From NCBI GenBank assembly GCA_965227445.1, contig OZ245751.1:4092001-4156000 (forward strand): 64,000 nucleotides of DNA, read 5' to 3'. The DNA comes from DT-110 sp030148525 (GTDB lineage Bacteria; Bacteroidota; Bacteroidia; Chitinophagales; Saprospiraceae). Of this stretch, positions 1 through 8,808 are shown one piece after another; position 1 is the first letter of the stretch, and each line of letters opens with the position of its first letter. Below the pieces are notes generated by a model. The model made no database searches. It was given only the letters and a program-made list of their open reading frames with translations, and had not been told where the DNA came from. The translations under genes were made by a program, and so were the position numbers.

Positions 1-209
1 TAAAGCATTTCGGAGCTATCCTGCAGATGGATGATTGGGAAAAATTGGCCAGCAAGCTTAAGCAACACGGTATTGATTTTGTAATTGAGCCCTACATCCG
101 CTTCCAGGGAGAACCCGGAGAGCAGGCTACCATGTTCTTTTTGGATCCCAGTGGTAATGCCATTGAATTCAAAGCCTTTAAGAACTTTGAACAGATCTTC
201 GCCACCTGA
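1..209 (+). CDS. VOC (glyoxalase/bleomycin resistance) family protein, C-terminal part
   Basis: The reading frame is open from position 3, so the gene starts upstream of the window and only about the last 69 residues are present. The tail has the final beta-alpha-beta module of vicinal-oxygen-chelate proteins: an FFLDPSGNAIEFKAF strand near the end, where the Glu of NAIEFK sits at the usual metal-ligand position, preceded by a GEPGEQATMFF segment. Such proteins are small metal-dependent lyases, dioxygenases or binding proteins. The substrate cannot be told from this fragment. An internal ATG at 27 exists but would remove conserved sequence, so I treat the gene as partial rather than starting there. 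Confidence 0.75.
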   Translation, partial: KHFGAILQMDDWEKLASKLKQHGIDFVIEPYIRFQGEPGEQATMFFLDPSGNAIEFKAFKNFEQIFAT

Positions 210-371
210 TCGCATGGCACAATAGCGGTATGGCTTAGAGGTCTGATTTCCAAACTGCTCGTGAGGAGCTGGCCAGGCTCAGTGGAAGCGGTGTATAAAA
301 CATTCGTCTTTTTCCAATTAAAAGCTGCCTCTATCTACCAATACCGGGTAAGATTTTTAATTTTAGACAAA

Positions 372-397
372 TGACCCGCGTTTGTCGGGTCAACTTT
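372..397 (+). terminator. hairpin with T-run ahead of glgB
   Basis: TGACCCG (372-378) pairs with CGGGTCA (386-392) and is followed by ACTTTTTG. It lies in the 215-nt gap between the VOC gene and glgB, 160 nt after the former and about 30 nt before the latter. It could end VOC transcription late or act as an attenuator in the glgB leader. Nothing else is recognised in this gap. Confidence 0.45.
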
Positions 398-424
398 TTG
401 TAGGAAGCGAGAAACGTCCAACTT

Positions 425-2341
425 ATGAGCGAAGTGCAGGTCCACAGTCTACTAACCGAATTCGATATTCACCTTTTCCGGTCTGGTAAGCACTTCCGGT
501 TGTACGAAAAACTCGGCAGCCACCCCATCGAGGTCGATGGGCAGTGGGGCACCTATTTTGCCGTATGGGCGCCCAATGGCCAGCACGTATCGGTAATCGG
601 TGACTTCAACGGGTGGAACCAGGAATCGCATCCGCTCAATGTCCGTTGGGACGGATCGGGCATTTGGGAGGGTTTCATTCCCAACATTGGCAAGGGTACG
701 CTGTATAAATATTGTATACAAACACCCCAGGGAGATCGCATAGAGAAAGGAGATCCCTTTGCCCGTTTTTGGGAAATCCCGCCCCGCACAGCCTCCATCG
801 TCTGGGATCTTTCCTACGAATGGCAGGATCGCGATTGGATGGAGGAACGCAAACAGAAGAGTGGCAAGCCACAGCCCTATTCCGTGTACGAGATGCACTT
901 GGGTTCCTGGCGTAAGCTCGACAACAACAGTCGTTCGCTCAGTTACCGGGAAATGGCCAGGGATCTGGTCGATTATATTGTAGATGCCGGCTTTACACAC
1001 GTGGAGTTTCTGCCACCAATGGAACATCCATTTTTCCCTTCCTGGGGTTACCAGGTTACTGGATACTTTGCACCCACCTCTCGGTTTGGACAACCCGAGG
1101 ACTTCATGTTTCTCGTCGATGCACTGCACCAGGCGGGTATTGGGGTACTGGTAGACTGGGTACCCTCCCACTTTCCCAACGACGCCCACGGCTTAGCCCA
1201 ATTTGATGGTACCCACCTATTCGAGCACGCCGATCCACGCCAGGGTTTTCACCCCGACTGGAAGAGCGCCGTATTTAATTACGGTCGTAACGAAGTCCGT
1301 AATTTTTTGATATCCAACGCACTCTTTTGGCTCGACCAATACCATATCGATGGTCTTCGCGTAGATGCCGTTGCATCCATGCTCTATCTCGATTACTCGC
1401 GGGAAGAGGGTGAGTGGATCCCTAATAAATACGGTGGGCGGGAGAACCTGGAAGCCGTTGATTTCCTGCGGGAATTCAATGAAACGGTATACCGGGAATA
1501 TCCGGACGCCATTACCATTGCCGAAGAATCCACGGCCTGGGGCGGTGTTTCTCATCCCACGTATACGGGAGGGCTGGGCTTTGGCCAAAAATGGATGATG
1601 GGCTGGATGCACGATACCCTCAATTACTTTAAGCGGGAACCCATCCACCGGAAATACCACCACGGCGAGATTACCTTTAGCCTGATTTACGCCTTCACGG
1701 AGAATTTTATGCTCCCGCTTTCGCACGACGAAGTGGTTCACGGTAAAGGGGCACTCATCGACCGCATGCCTGGTGATGAATGGCAACGCTTAGCCAATTT
1801 GCGGCTATTGTTTGGATATATGTTTATGCACCCCGGTACAAAGTTGCTCTTCATGGGAGGTGAATTCGGTCAGACCACCGAATGGGATATAGAGCGCGGT
1901 CTGGATTGGTGGCTCCTGGATCATCCGCCTCATCAGGGTATACGGGAATGGGTTAAGACGCTGAACCATTTCTACCGCAATACACCAGCGCTTTACGAGC
2001 GCCAGTTCCAGGGAGACGGCTTCGCCTGGGTTGATCATGGTGATGCGACCAGCAGCTTGTTGTCCTTCATACGCCGTGGTGACCACCCGGAGGACCAACT
2101 GGTCGTCCTTTGCAATTTCACCCCCGTTAATCGCTACCCCTACCGTTTGGGGGTTCCACTACCCGGCACCTGGGAAGAATGCCTGAACAGTGATCTGGAA
2201 GGATTTGGTGGCAGTGGTCAGCACGGCAATGCCACTCACGAAGCCATTAAGGAAGATTGGTCCGGCCAACCCTACTGGATTGAAATAAGCGTTCCTCCGC
2301 TAGGGCTTTCCGTTTTCCGCCGGAAAGCTTCCGGGGAATAA
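425..2341 (+). CDS. glgB: 1,4-alpha-glucan branching enzyme
   Basis: The enzyme makes alpha-1,6 branches in glycogen by cutting and transferring alpha-1,4 chains. It has 638 residues, the short bacterial form. The N-terminal CBM48-like module (about 20-120) carries the family's YFAVWAPNGQHVSVIGDFNGW stretch. The GH13 barrel follows with region I (DWVPSHFP), the nucleophile Asp314 in GLRVDAVASM, the acid Glu in IAEESTAWGG (367/368) and the region IV motif LSHDEVVHGKG. A C-terminal beta domain ends the protein. No glycogen synthase or other glg gene is nearby, so this looks like a lone copy. A TATACCG-type palindromic repeat begins three bases after the stop. Identification is firm from the catalytic motifs. 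Confidence 0.97.
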   Translation: MSEVQVHSLLTEFDIHLFRSGKHFRLYEKLGSHPIEVDGQWGTYFAVWAPNGQHVSVIGDFNGWNQESHPLNVRWDGSGIWEGFIPNIGKGTLYKYCIQTPQGDRIEKGDPFARFWEIPPRTASIVWDLSYEWQDRDWMEERKQKSGKPQPYSVYEMHLGSWRKLDNNSRSLSYREMARDLVDYIVDAGFTHVEFLPPMEHPFFPSWGYQVTGYFAPTSRFGQPEDFMFLVDALHQAGIGVLVDWVPSHFPNDAHGLAQFDGTHLFEHADPRQGFHPDWKSAVFNYGRNEVRNFLISNALFWLDQYHIDGLRVDAVASMLYLDYSREEGEWIPNKYGGRENLEAVDFLREFNETVYREYPDAITIAEESTAWGGVSHPTYTGGLGFGQKWMMGWMHDTLNYFKREPIHRKYHHGEITFSLIYAFTENFMLPLSHDEVVHGKGALIDRMPGDEWQRLANLRLLFGYMFMHPGTKLLFMGGEFGQTTEWDIERGLDWWLLDHPPHQGIREWVKTLNHFYRNTPALYERQFQGDGFAWVDHGDATSSLLSFIRRGDHPEDQLVVLCNFTPVNRYPYRLGVPLPGTWEECLNSDLEGFGGSGQHGNATHEAIKEDWSGQPYWIEISVPPLGLSVFRRKASGE

Positions 2342-2344
2342 TCA

Positions 2345-2398
2345 ATATACTCGCGTGAAAAGATTGGGCAAAGCCCAAACCTTTTCGGAAGCGGTATA
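2345..2398. repeat. palindromic dispersed repeat, copy 1 (TATACCG family)
   Basis: A 54-bp unit sits immediately behind the glgB stop codon. Read on the minus strand it starts TATACCGCTTCCGAA, continues into a hairpin (AAAGGTTTGGGC / GCCCAATCTTT, loop TTT) and ends CGCGAGTATAT. The same ends and arms recur at 42127-42229 and 42824-42898. No T-run follows, so it is not a standard terminator, though its placement behind a stop resembles REP-type elements. Confidence 0.8.
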
Positions 2399-2477
2399 AT
2401 TGTACTATTTTGACGGTACTAACCCAGCAGGCAGTATAGAATTTAAAAACCCATATGTTCTCCCTGAGAGATATTTG

Positions 2478-2912
2478 ATGCGACTTATGTTTACGGAGGA
2501 AATTCAACTCGAAGACCACCTGGTGCGGATCCGCATGCCCGATTGGCAGCGACTCCTCGACCTCATTCCCATCCTGGAAGAGAAAGAAAGTTATGGCCGT
2601 TGGTCGGGGGAAGAACAACAACCGTACCTCATACCTGCCGAGGAAGTCCGTCATTTTCAGGACTTGGTATACGATCTGGGACTGGTGGTCGTATACGACT
2701 GGAGCCAATGGGAAAAGGGACATACTGCCTGGCGGAAGAAAGCGTACGATTTTTCCCGAATGGATGTACCTGAAATATGTAAAATGATTACTTTGCTGGT
2801 ACGTGCGGATCGTTTTACAGAAGGCTTTTTAGTAGAGGCATTCGAGCGACGAGTTATCCTGCGGATTTTATTGGCTTTGCGCCAAAAAGTACCCTACGAG
2901 CGTCCGTTATGA
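2478..2912 (+). CDS. DUF6508-like protein of unknown function
   Basis: This is a soluble protein of 144 residues with no signal peptide or membrane segment. The layout (RMPDWQRLLDLIPILEEKE, a GRWSGEE segment, then FQDLVYDLGLVVVYDWSQW) resembles DUF6508 proteins, whose function is not established. That family call is from memory and is moderate. A TTG at 2400 would extend the frame upstream, but it lies at the edge of the palindromic repeat, so I chose ATG 2478 (ATG 2490 is possible). The stop overlaps the start of the GNAT gene by four bases (ATGA), so the two are probably translationally coupled. Confidence 0.6.
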   Translation: MRLMFTEEIQLEDHLVRIRMPDWQRLLDLIPILEEKESYGRWSGEEQQPYLIPAEEVRHFQDLVYDLGLVVVYDWSQWEKGHTAWRKKAYDFSRMDVPEICKMITLLVRADRFTEGFLVEAFERRVILRILLALRQKVPYERPL

Positions 2913-3385
2913 CCCTGCAAATTGAGCGGGCAACTACGCCCAGGCAATTGGACGGAGTGCGAAGACTACTCCGCGACTACGCCGATTGGCGAGGTCACGA
3001 CGCTGCCCTGGGAGCGTTTGAACAGGAATTAGAATCCCTCCCCGGCCTATATGCTCCCCCATCGGGTGTATTGTTGATTGCCTGGTTGAGTGACCAGGCT
3101 GCCGGCTGCCTTGGATTGCGCCCCTTGTCACCCAATACAGCTGAACTGAAGCGTATGTATGTTGATCCCGAGTTTCGGGGCAACGGCATCGGAGAAGCAT
3201 TACTTACCGCTATAATACACGAAGCAACCCAAATTGGATACGACCGCCTGAGGCTCGACACCCACCCCCATATGCATGCAGCCAGGCGAATGTACCAACG
3301 ATTTGGCTTCACTGAAATACCCCCCTACAATCAGAATCCGACCTCCGGGATTCGGTTCTTTCAACGTAATTTATCAGGGAGCTAA
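2909..3385 (+). CDS. GNAT family N-acetyltransferase
   Basis: It transfers an acetyl group from acetyl-CoA to an amine; the acceptor is unknown. It has 158 residues, a typical single GNAT domain. Motif A is clear: ELKRMYVDPEFRGNGIGEAL (about 78-97), with the R-G-N-G-I-G pyrophosphate-binding loop. The later segment ARRMYQRFGFTEIPPY is the usual motif B region. It starts inside the stop of the preceding DUF6508-like gene and no partner gene suggests a substrate. The gap after it, 3386-3575, holds nothing I recognise. Confidence 0.88.
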   Translation: MTLQIERATTPRQLDGVRRLLRDYADWRGHDAALGAFEQELESLPGLYAPPSGVLLIAWLSDQAAGCLGLRPLSPNTAELKRMYVDPEFRGNGIGEALLTAIIHEATQIGYDRLRLDTHPHMHAARRMYQRFGFTEIPPYNQNPTSGIRFFQRNLSGS

Positions 3386-3575
3386 TACCCCGTAAATACC
3401 TCTTGACAACAAGCTATTTGAGTGTAACCAAACAATGAATACTGCGTAAAACCACTAATGAATAGGAGCTGGTATCCCCTTCGCTCCCATGACGTATCAC
3501 CGGTTGGAGCTTTACCGTATGAGGTACTCCCTCCGATTTTTAATTTACAAATTGTAACCCACTAACCTACCAGCT

Positions 3576-4832
3576 ATGAGTACGTTTCCCGCTACGGCTT
3601 CAGGAGGCTTTCGCTGCCTGTCCGTGATGTTTGTTGTCCCTTTCCTGTTGCTGTTGCCCCCACTGGGAGCCCAAGAAATGCCAATGGAGGACGCTGCCGG
3701 CCTCGAAACCGGATTTCAGCCAGCTATGTCAATCGGATTAAATACGGGGACCCATGCCCTTTACGGAGCCGATGTGACACTTGGCATCCTCAAACCAGTC
3801 AACTTTCGAATTTCTTATAACAGTATTCGCGCATCCTTGTCTGACTTTTCCATAGATGCGGGACCCCTGGGGGTCGACGGGCAAACCCTGTTGATAGATA
3901 GCGATATCAACCTGAGTACCATTGGGTTCCTGGTAGACTTTCCGTTCACCCGCAGTAAAAAACTTCGGCTAATGGCAGGCGCCATGTTCGAACTCGACAA
4001 CCACATTACCATCGCCGGTCGATTTACCGAAAGTATTTTCATTAATGATTTCGAACTGACTCCCGAACGCCTGGGAAGCATCGGTAGTACCTACCGCACC
4101 GAATCGTCTATCTACCCGTATCTCGGACTGGGTTTCGGACGTTCCCTGGCTGCCAATAAGCTAACCTTTGCCTTCGAGGCTGGCGTCTATATGCGTGGCA
4201 AACCCGCTATTACCGTCCAATCCGACGGAGTACTTGCCGGCAATGAGGCCAACGGGCCTGTTTTAAGCAACAACCTGGAATCCCTGCAATTCCATCCCAG
4301 CATTGGTATTCGCCTGGCATATGGCTTTGCCCTCGGTAACCCCAAATCAAAGGATCCCATGCAGGATGACCTGATGGAACCAGAGAAGGAAGCTCCTGAT
4401 GAAGCACCACTCATCACCGAAGAAATGCGGGAAGCTCCGATGGAAGAGGAGAAAGCAGAAAAACCAAGTCGAAAAAATCGTAAAGAAGAAGCAGAAGAAA
4501 TAGTGGAAGCTCCAGCTCAGCAACCTGCTACTCCAGCTAAACCAGTGACTCCCTACCTATCACTGAAGGGCCAGGTGATTGACAGTGGTGACGGAAACAA
4601 CTTACCCTACGTCATTATCGATATGTATAAGGTGCTGCCCAACGGACAAAAACAAAAAGCCTTGTCTCAGCGCTATCCGGGTGGTTCTTTTGAAATCGCT
4701 CTGGAACGAGGCGCTACCTATGAAATTCGATTACAGCACTACCTGTACATGGACACCGTAGTCACCATCCAGGCCGATTCCGATCCTTCAAAAGCAGAAG
4801 AGACGCGCTCTTTTACTATGAACCAGCAATAA
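3576..4832 (+). CDS. envelope protein with C-terminal carboxypeptidase-regulatory-like domain
   Basis: This is an exported protein of 418 residues. The N-terminus is a long signal sequence ending near LPPLGAQ (about residue 33). Residues about 45-260 are a beta-rich region with repeated GLGFG/AGAMFEL-type strands, consistent with an outer-membrane barrel. A highly charged linker rich in Glu, Lys, Ala and Pro follows (about 262-330). The last 85 residues look like a carboxypeptidase-regulatory-like beta sandwich (LKGQVIDSGDGNNLPYVIID). I do not recognise the family. The lipoprotein gene 30 nt downstream is on the same strand and probably co-transcribed, which suggests a two-component surface assembly. 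Confidence 0.7.
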   Translation: MSTFPATASGGFRCLSVMFVVPFLLLLPPLGAQEMPMEDAAGLETGFQPAMSIGLNTGTHALYGADVTLGILKPVNFRISYNSIRASLSDFSIDAGPLGVDGQTLLIDSDINLSTIGFLVDFPFTRSKKLRLMAGAMFELDNHITIAGRFTESIFINDFELTPERLGSIGSTYRTESSIYPYLGLGFGRSLAANKLTFAFEAGVYMRGKPAITVQSDGVLAGNEANGPVLSNNLESLQFHPSIGIRLAYGFALGNPKSKDPMQDDLMEPEKEAPDEAPLITEEMREAPMEEEKAEKPSRKNRKEEAEEIVEAPAQQPATPAKPVTPYLSLKGQVIDSGDGNNLPYVIIDMYKVLPNGQKQKALSQRYPGGSFEIALERGATYEIRLQHYLYMDTVVTIQADSDPSKAEETRSFTMNQQ

Positions 4833-4862
4833 TTCCTAAAAACCAACATAATACAATTCACC

Positions 4863-6554
4863 ATGAAACGACGTTTGACCATACCGCTGCTGCTTGCCGC
4901 GACTATGATATTTACCACCACCTGTAAAGATCTGACGCTTGACAGTATTACGGATGGGGTGGTACTCAACCTCGATTTTAATGTTTTTCGGACACCTCTG
5001 ATCGTCAACTTTTTGGATGCTAACCCAAATAACACCAATGCTCCGGCCAACTTATCCGTCCGGGTCACTGGTCCTGGTGCCAATAGAGTCTACACGACCG
5101 ATGGTCGTCGTGATCTCGTAGTTCAGGATGGGTTCATGGAGATCTCGCTCGACCGGGCTGATACTATCAACGCGGATAACCCCCTGGAACTGACGTTTAT
5201 CGCCGAAGCTCCCGGCTACCTAAAGACGGTGGAAACGGTGATTATGTACGATACGAACTTCCAGTTTGTACCGGTTAATATGGTGCCCCTGAACAACCTG
5301 CCTTCCGGGGTAAGTATGAGTCGCGGTAACTTCACCGCCAACCGTACCACCGGTACGATCACGCCGGCAGTATTCACCACGCCGCTTACCGGTGCCAAAC
5401 AAGAACGAACCTCTATCACGGTTAAATCCGGGACTCAGGTACGGGATGCCAGCGGCAATAACCTCAATGGGTCAGTTGATGTACAATTGCTTCACTTTGA
5501 TAACCGTTCGGAAGAATCCCTGCAGGCGTTCCCCGGAGGACTCCAGGCTGAGAATGTAATCGGACCCAACGGCCAGGCCATGGATGCGCTGGAATTCGTC
5601 ACCGCCGGCTTCATTGCGCTCGACATGTTCGTGGGTAATACGGAAGTAAAAACCTTTTCACGTCCCCTGGAAGTAAATGTTGGTGTGAACCCCAACACCG
5701 TCAATCCCGAGACCGGCATGACCGTACAGGTTGGCGACAAGGTCCCCGTCTGGAGTCTCGACGACGAAACGGGTCAGTGGACCTGGGAGCAGGAAGCCAC
5801 CATCACCCGGAACCCTTTTGGCCAACTGGAAGCCAAGTTCGATGTGGACCACCTGAGCTGGTGGAACCTGGATTGGTTCTACGGCAGCCGGTGTACCTGG
5901 CGCGAGCCGGTCACCTTACAGGTTCAGTCTAACTACGAAAGCTACGGCGCCCCCTACGCCATCGCGCGCCTGGTGGATGCAACTACGGGTGCCCGCTTCG
6001 GATACCCGCGTTATATGAGCCTGCGCAATGGCAGCACCATTCGCCTGTACAATATTCCGACCGGCCGTAACCTGCGGGTTCAATTCCTAAGTTCTCCAAG
6101 CTACTACTGCCAGGATGTGATCTTCGAATCAGCCACCTTCACCACTTCCTGCCAGTCGGTAAATATGATCGATGCTACTCGCTACCAACCACGCAGTCGC
6201 CTGCAAGTGCAGGCTGCCGTAGCGGGTATCTGCGAGCGGGAGGAGGCCGACATTCAGATCCGCCCATCGGCCTGGATCTACTACCGGGAAGCTGGTTGCG
6301 GGTACTGGAACTGGCTGTCGTATGCGTATAGCGGTCGCTTTTATAGCAATCGCCTCGAAGTGGGTAACACCTATGATTTCCGCGTCTACTACGGTGGGCA
6401 GCGATACGATTTCAATGATATTCCAATGCAAACCACAACCATTACGGCTGGAAATTACATGTTGAGTATCAACCTCGACGGTGACTTTGCGGCCATGAAC
6501 ATAGAGAATCTCCGGATTCCGGATCGTTACTGCGACGATCTGCTCGGCGGGTAG
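4863..6554 (+). CDS. predicted lipoprotein of unknown function
   Basis: The protein has 563 residues. The signal peptide ends in a lipobox-like TTTC (Cys at about residue 21), so the mature form is probably lipid-anchored. The body is beta-rich with carboxypeptidase-like and Ig-like segments. A middle block (LEVNVGVNPNTVNPETGMTV, then VPVWSLDDETGQWTWEQE) resembles the ZU5/FIIND-like sequence seen in some Bacteroidota surface proteins. The C-terminal 220 residues are rich in Tyr and paired Cys. It is 30 nt behind the barrel-like protein and likely in one operon with it. Function is not known. Confidence 0.72.
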   Translation: MKRRLTIPLLLAATMIFTTTCKDLTLDSITDGVVLNLDFNVFRTPLIVNFLDANPNNTNAPANLSVRVTGPGANRVYTTDGRRDLVVQDGFMEISLDRADTINADNPLELTFIAEAPGYLKTVETVIMYDTNFQFVPVNMVPLNNLPSGVSMSRGNFTANRTTGTITPAVFTTPLTGAKQERTSITVKSGTQVRDASGNNLNGSVDVQLLHFDNRSEESLQAFPGGLQAENVIGPNGQAMDALEFVTAGFIALDMFVGNTEVKTFSRPLEVNVGVNPNTVNPETGMTVQVGDKVPVWSLDDETGQWTWEQEATITRNPFGQLEAKFDVDHLSWWNLDWFYGSRCTWREPVTLQVQSNYESYGAPYAIARLVDATTGARFGYPRYMSLRNGSTIRLYNIPTGRNLRVQFLSSPSYYCQDVIFESATFTTSCQSVNMIDATRYQPRSRLQVQAAVAGICEREEADIQIRPSAWIYYREAGCGYWNWLSYAYSGRFYSNRLEVGNTYDFRVYYGGQRYDFNDIPMQTTTITAGNYMLSINLDGDFAAMNIENLRIPDRYCDDLLGG

Positions 6555-6563
6555 TGTGGGACT

Positions 6564-6627
6564 CGTTCCTAAAACAGGCGAAGGCCCTGACTGCGTGCAG
6601 TCAGGGCCTTCGCCTGTTTTAGGAACG
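6564..6627. terminator. 31-bp perfect inverted repeat between convergent genes
   Basis: Arms 6564-6594 and 6597-6627 are exact reverse complements over 31 bp with a 2-nt loop (GT). It lies ten bases behind the lipoprotein stop, between it and the convergent VWA gene. There is no T-run on either side, so factor-independent termination is not certain. The length and perfection are unusual for a terminator. Confidence 0.6.
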
Positions 6628-6756
6628 TCGGTGGTAGGTATGTCGTTTTTGGGGGATCCCCGGTCGGAGGAACGGGGAGTCCTACTGTAAAGTCCCTGCG
6701 GGAAAAGGAGAAAGTTGGACGTGCCAGTGTCCCTGAGTACCGGGGTTCCATTTAAA

Positions 6757-6798
6757 CCGTGAGCCGTGAGCCGTGAGCCGTGGACCTTGGACCGTCTT
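6757..6798. repeat. heptanucleotide tandem array
   Basis: Six consecutive 7-mers: CCGTGAG three times, then CCGTGGA, CCTTGGA and CCGTCTT. The last unit runs into the stop codon of the minus-strand VWA gene at 6797-6799. Confidence 0.8.
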
Positions 6799-8695
6799 AA
6801 CGATTTCCCGCCGTCGTATTATCTTTCTTCTCCTTGGTCGGAAAGAGGTCCCGTGCATTCTTCACCAACCGGATAAATTCGGCACGATAGCCCTCGGGGT
6901 CGTCGCCCTGAGCACTGCGGGCCAATTCGATGATGTCATCGTAGGTAGCATTCCCTTTGAAATCCGAGTCGCGAAGCAACATACCGAAAGAAGCCACTGC
7001 TGCCGACCAGCGGAAGGATTCGCTTCCTTTTTTACTGGCTTTCGCCAAAATGGTCCGCTCCAGCAAGATGCTTTGCGCGCCATCTGGTTTTTTATAGCGA
7101 AACTTCACGGTAGCCAGGTCGTCTGACTTTTTGCCGGAAGGCTTAGGCTGCTGGTATTTCAGGTCATCCACCTCGGCCAGAAAATCGCTTTCCACGCCGA
7201 CGGGAATGATCTCGTACAGGGCGGTTACGGTGTGACCGCTGCCCAGTTCACCGGCATCGACTTTGTCGTCGTTGAAGTCTTCTTTATTCAACAGACGGTT
7301 TTCGTACCCGATCAGGCGGTATCCCGCCACTTTGGCCGGATTGAATTCGATCTGGATCTTAACGTCCTTGGCGATGGTGAACAGGGTGCCACCGAATTCA
7401 TTGACCAGTACCTTGCGGGCCTCACTCAAATCGTCGATGTAGGCGTGGTTACCGTTGCCTTTGTCGGCCAGGATCTGCATTTTATTGTCCTTATAATTAC
7501 CCATCCCGAAGCCGAGCACGGTAAGGAAAACGCCGCTTTCCCGTTCCTTCTCGATCAGGCGTTGCATGGCGGCGTCGCTGCTTTCACCGATGTTGAAATC
7601 GCCATCGGTAGCCAGGATCACTCGGTTATTCCCCTCCTTTTGGAAGTGCTCCCGGGCGATCTTGTAAGCCAGCTTGATGCCTTCGCCACCGGCTGTGGAC
7701 CCCCCCGCGGTGAGGCCGCGAATAGCATCCTTGATCTTTATCTTCTCCGAACCGGGAGTCGACTCCAGTACCGTACCGGCCGCACCGGCATAGACCACCA
7801 GGGCTACCCGATCCTGCGGACGCAACTGATCGGTCAGCAACTGCAGGGAGGATTGCAGCAAAGGCAGTTTATTGGCTGCCTGCATAGAACCCGATACGTC
7901 GACCAGAAAGACCAGATTAGAGGCCGGCAGATCGTCGTTCGGGATCAGTTTACCCTGCAGTCCGATGTGCAGCAGTTGGTGATCCGGTTGCCAGGGGCAC
8001 TCCGCCAGTTCAGTCTCGATGTGAAAAGGGTGTTCGTCTTTGGGCTGTGGATAATCGTAGTTGAAGTAGTTGACCAGCTCCTCTACCCGGATAGCGTCGA
8101 CGGGTGGTTGCTGACCATTTTTCAAAAAGCGACGCATATTGCTGTAGGCGGCCGCATCAACGTCGATAGAGAAGGTCGACAGGGGTTCATCGCCCGGACG
8201 GTGGAAGCGGTTTTCCTGGATGGCCGCATAGTCTTCCGTATTGTGGGGGGTGCCGGGATCCATAGCGTAGCCGGGTACAATGCCGCGATTACCGATTCGC
8301 ATTTTGGCCTGTCCGGAGGTGCGAATAGCCTGATCGCCCATCACCGGGCTGGCCGGGTAAGCTTCCATAGCTTCTTCTTCCACCAACTCCCGTTGGGGGC
8401 GTATCCTCATGGTTACCAGGATGGAATCGGTGGCACATACCTGTTTCTGTACCTGCCGCATATAGCCCGGCGCTTCGAAGATGAGGTTGGTACACGGCTT
8501 ATTATGGGCCAGTGCGAAGTGTCCGTTGAGATCGGTAACGGTACCCGGGGTCACGTAATCGAAGGTAACATTTACGCCCGGAAGTGGTTGTCCCTGCGGA
8601 CCGGTCACCGTTCCGGTAAAGGTGTGCTGAGCCAGGAGGCTGGTCGCTGTTCCCAGCAAAAGCAGCAGTACAAAGGTGATTCTCGATGTTTTCAT
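6797..8695 (-). CDS. VWA domain protein with carboxypeptidase-like N-terminus (YfbK-like)
   Basis: This is an exported protein of 632 residues from ATG 8695; the upstream in-frame ATGs lack a signal peptide. Order: signal peptide ending LLAQ, a carboxypeptidase-regulatory-like domain (FTGTVTGPQGQPLPGVNVTF), a YfbK-type N-terminal region (ENRFHRPGDEPLSTFSIDVD, then VEELVNYFNYDYP), a von Willebrand A domain with the MIDAS motif DVSGSM at about 270, and a DUF3520-like C-terminal region ending GYRAEFIRLVKNA. It probably binds metal and protein partners at the envelope; no specific role is known for this family. It lies 113 nt behind the phytase gene on the same strand. Confidence 0.88.
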   Translation of the reverse strand: MKTSRITFVLLLLLGTATSLLAQHTFTGTVTGPQGQPLPGVNVTFDYVTPGTVTDLNGHFALAHNKPCTNLIFEAPGYMRQVQKQVCATDSILVTMRIRPQRELVEEEAMEAYPASPVMGDQAIRTSGQAKMRIGNRGIVPGYAMDPGTPHNTEDYAAIQENRFHRPGDEPLSTFSIDVDAAAYSNMRRFLKNGQQPPVDAIRVEELVNYFNYDYPQPKDEHPFHIETELAECPWQPDHQLLHIGLQGKLIPNDDLPASNLVFLVDVSGSMQAANKLPLLQSSLQLLTDQLRPQDRVALVVYAGAAGTVLESTPGSEKIKIKDAIRGLTAGGSTAGGEGIKLAYKIAREHFQKEGNNRVILATDGDFNIGESSDAAMQRLIEKERESGVFLTVLGFGMGNYKDNKMQILADKGNGNHAYIDDLSEARKVLVNEFGGTLFTIAKDVKIQIEFNPAKVAGYRLIGYENRLLNKEDFNDDKVDAGELGSGHTVTALYEIIPVGVESDFLAEVDDLKYQQPKPSGKKSDDLATVKFRYKKPDGAQSILLERTILAKASKKGSESFRWSAAVASFGMLLRDSDFKGNATYDDIIELARSAQGDDPEGYRAEFIRLVKNARDLFPTKEKKDNTTAGNR

Positions 8696-8808
8696 GGTCT
8701 GTGGTTTTATGGAGGGATGCGGTCGGGTGCAGGAATGCATAAATCTGGGCTGGATTTTTTCGTTTATGCTACCGTGCACCCAACCGAAACCGTAAACCGC
8801 CGGCCCTC

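Noticed and set aside
372..397. Riboswitch or structured leader ahead of glgB
   Set aside because: Only one short hairpin with a T-run is visible; no known aptamer pattern was found.
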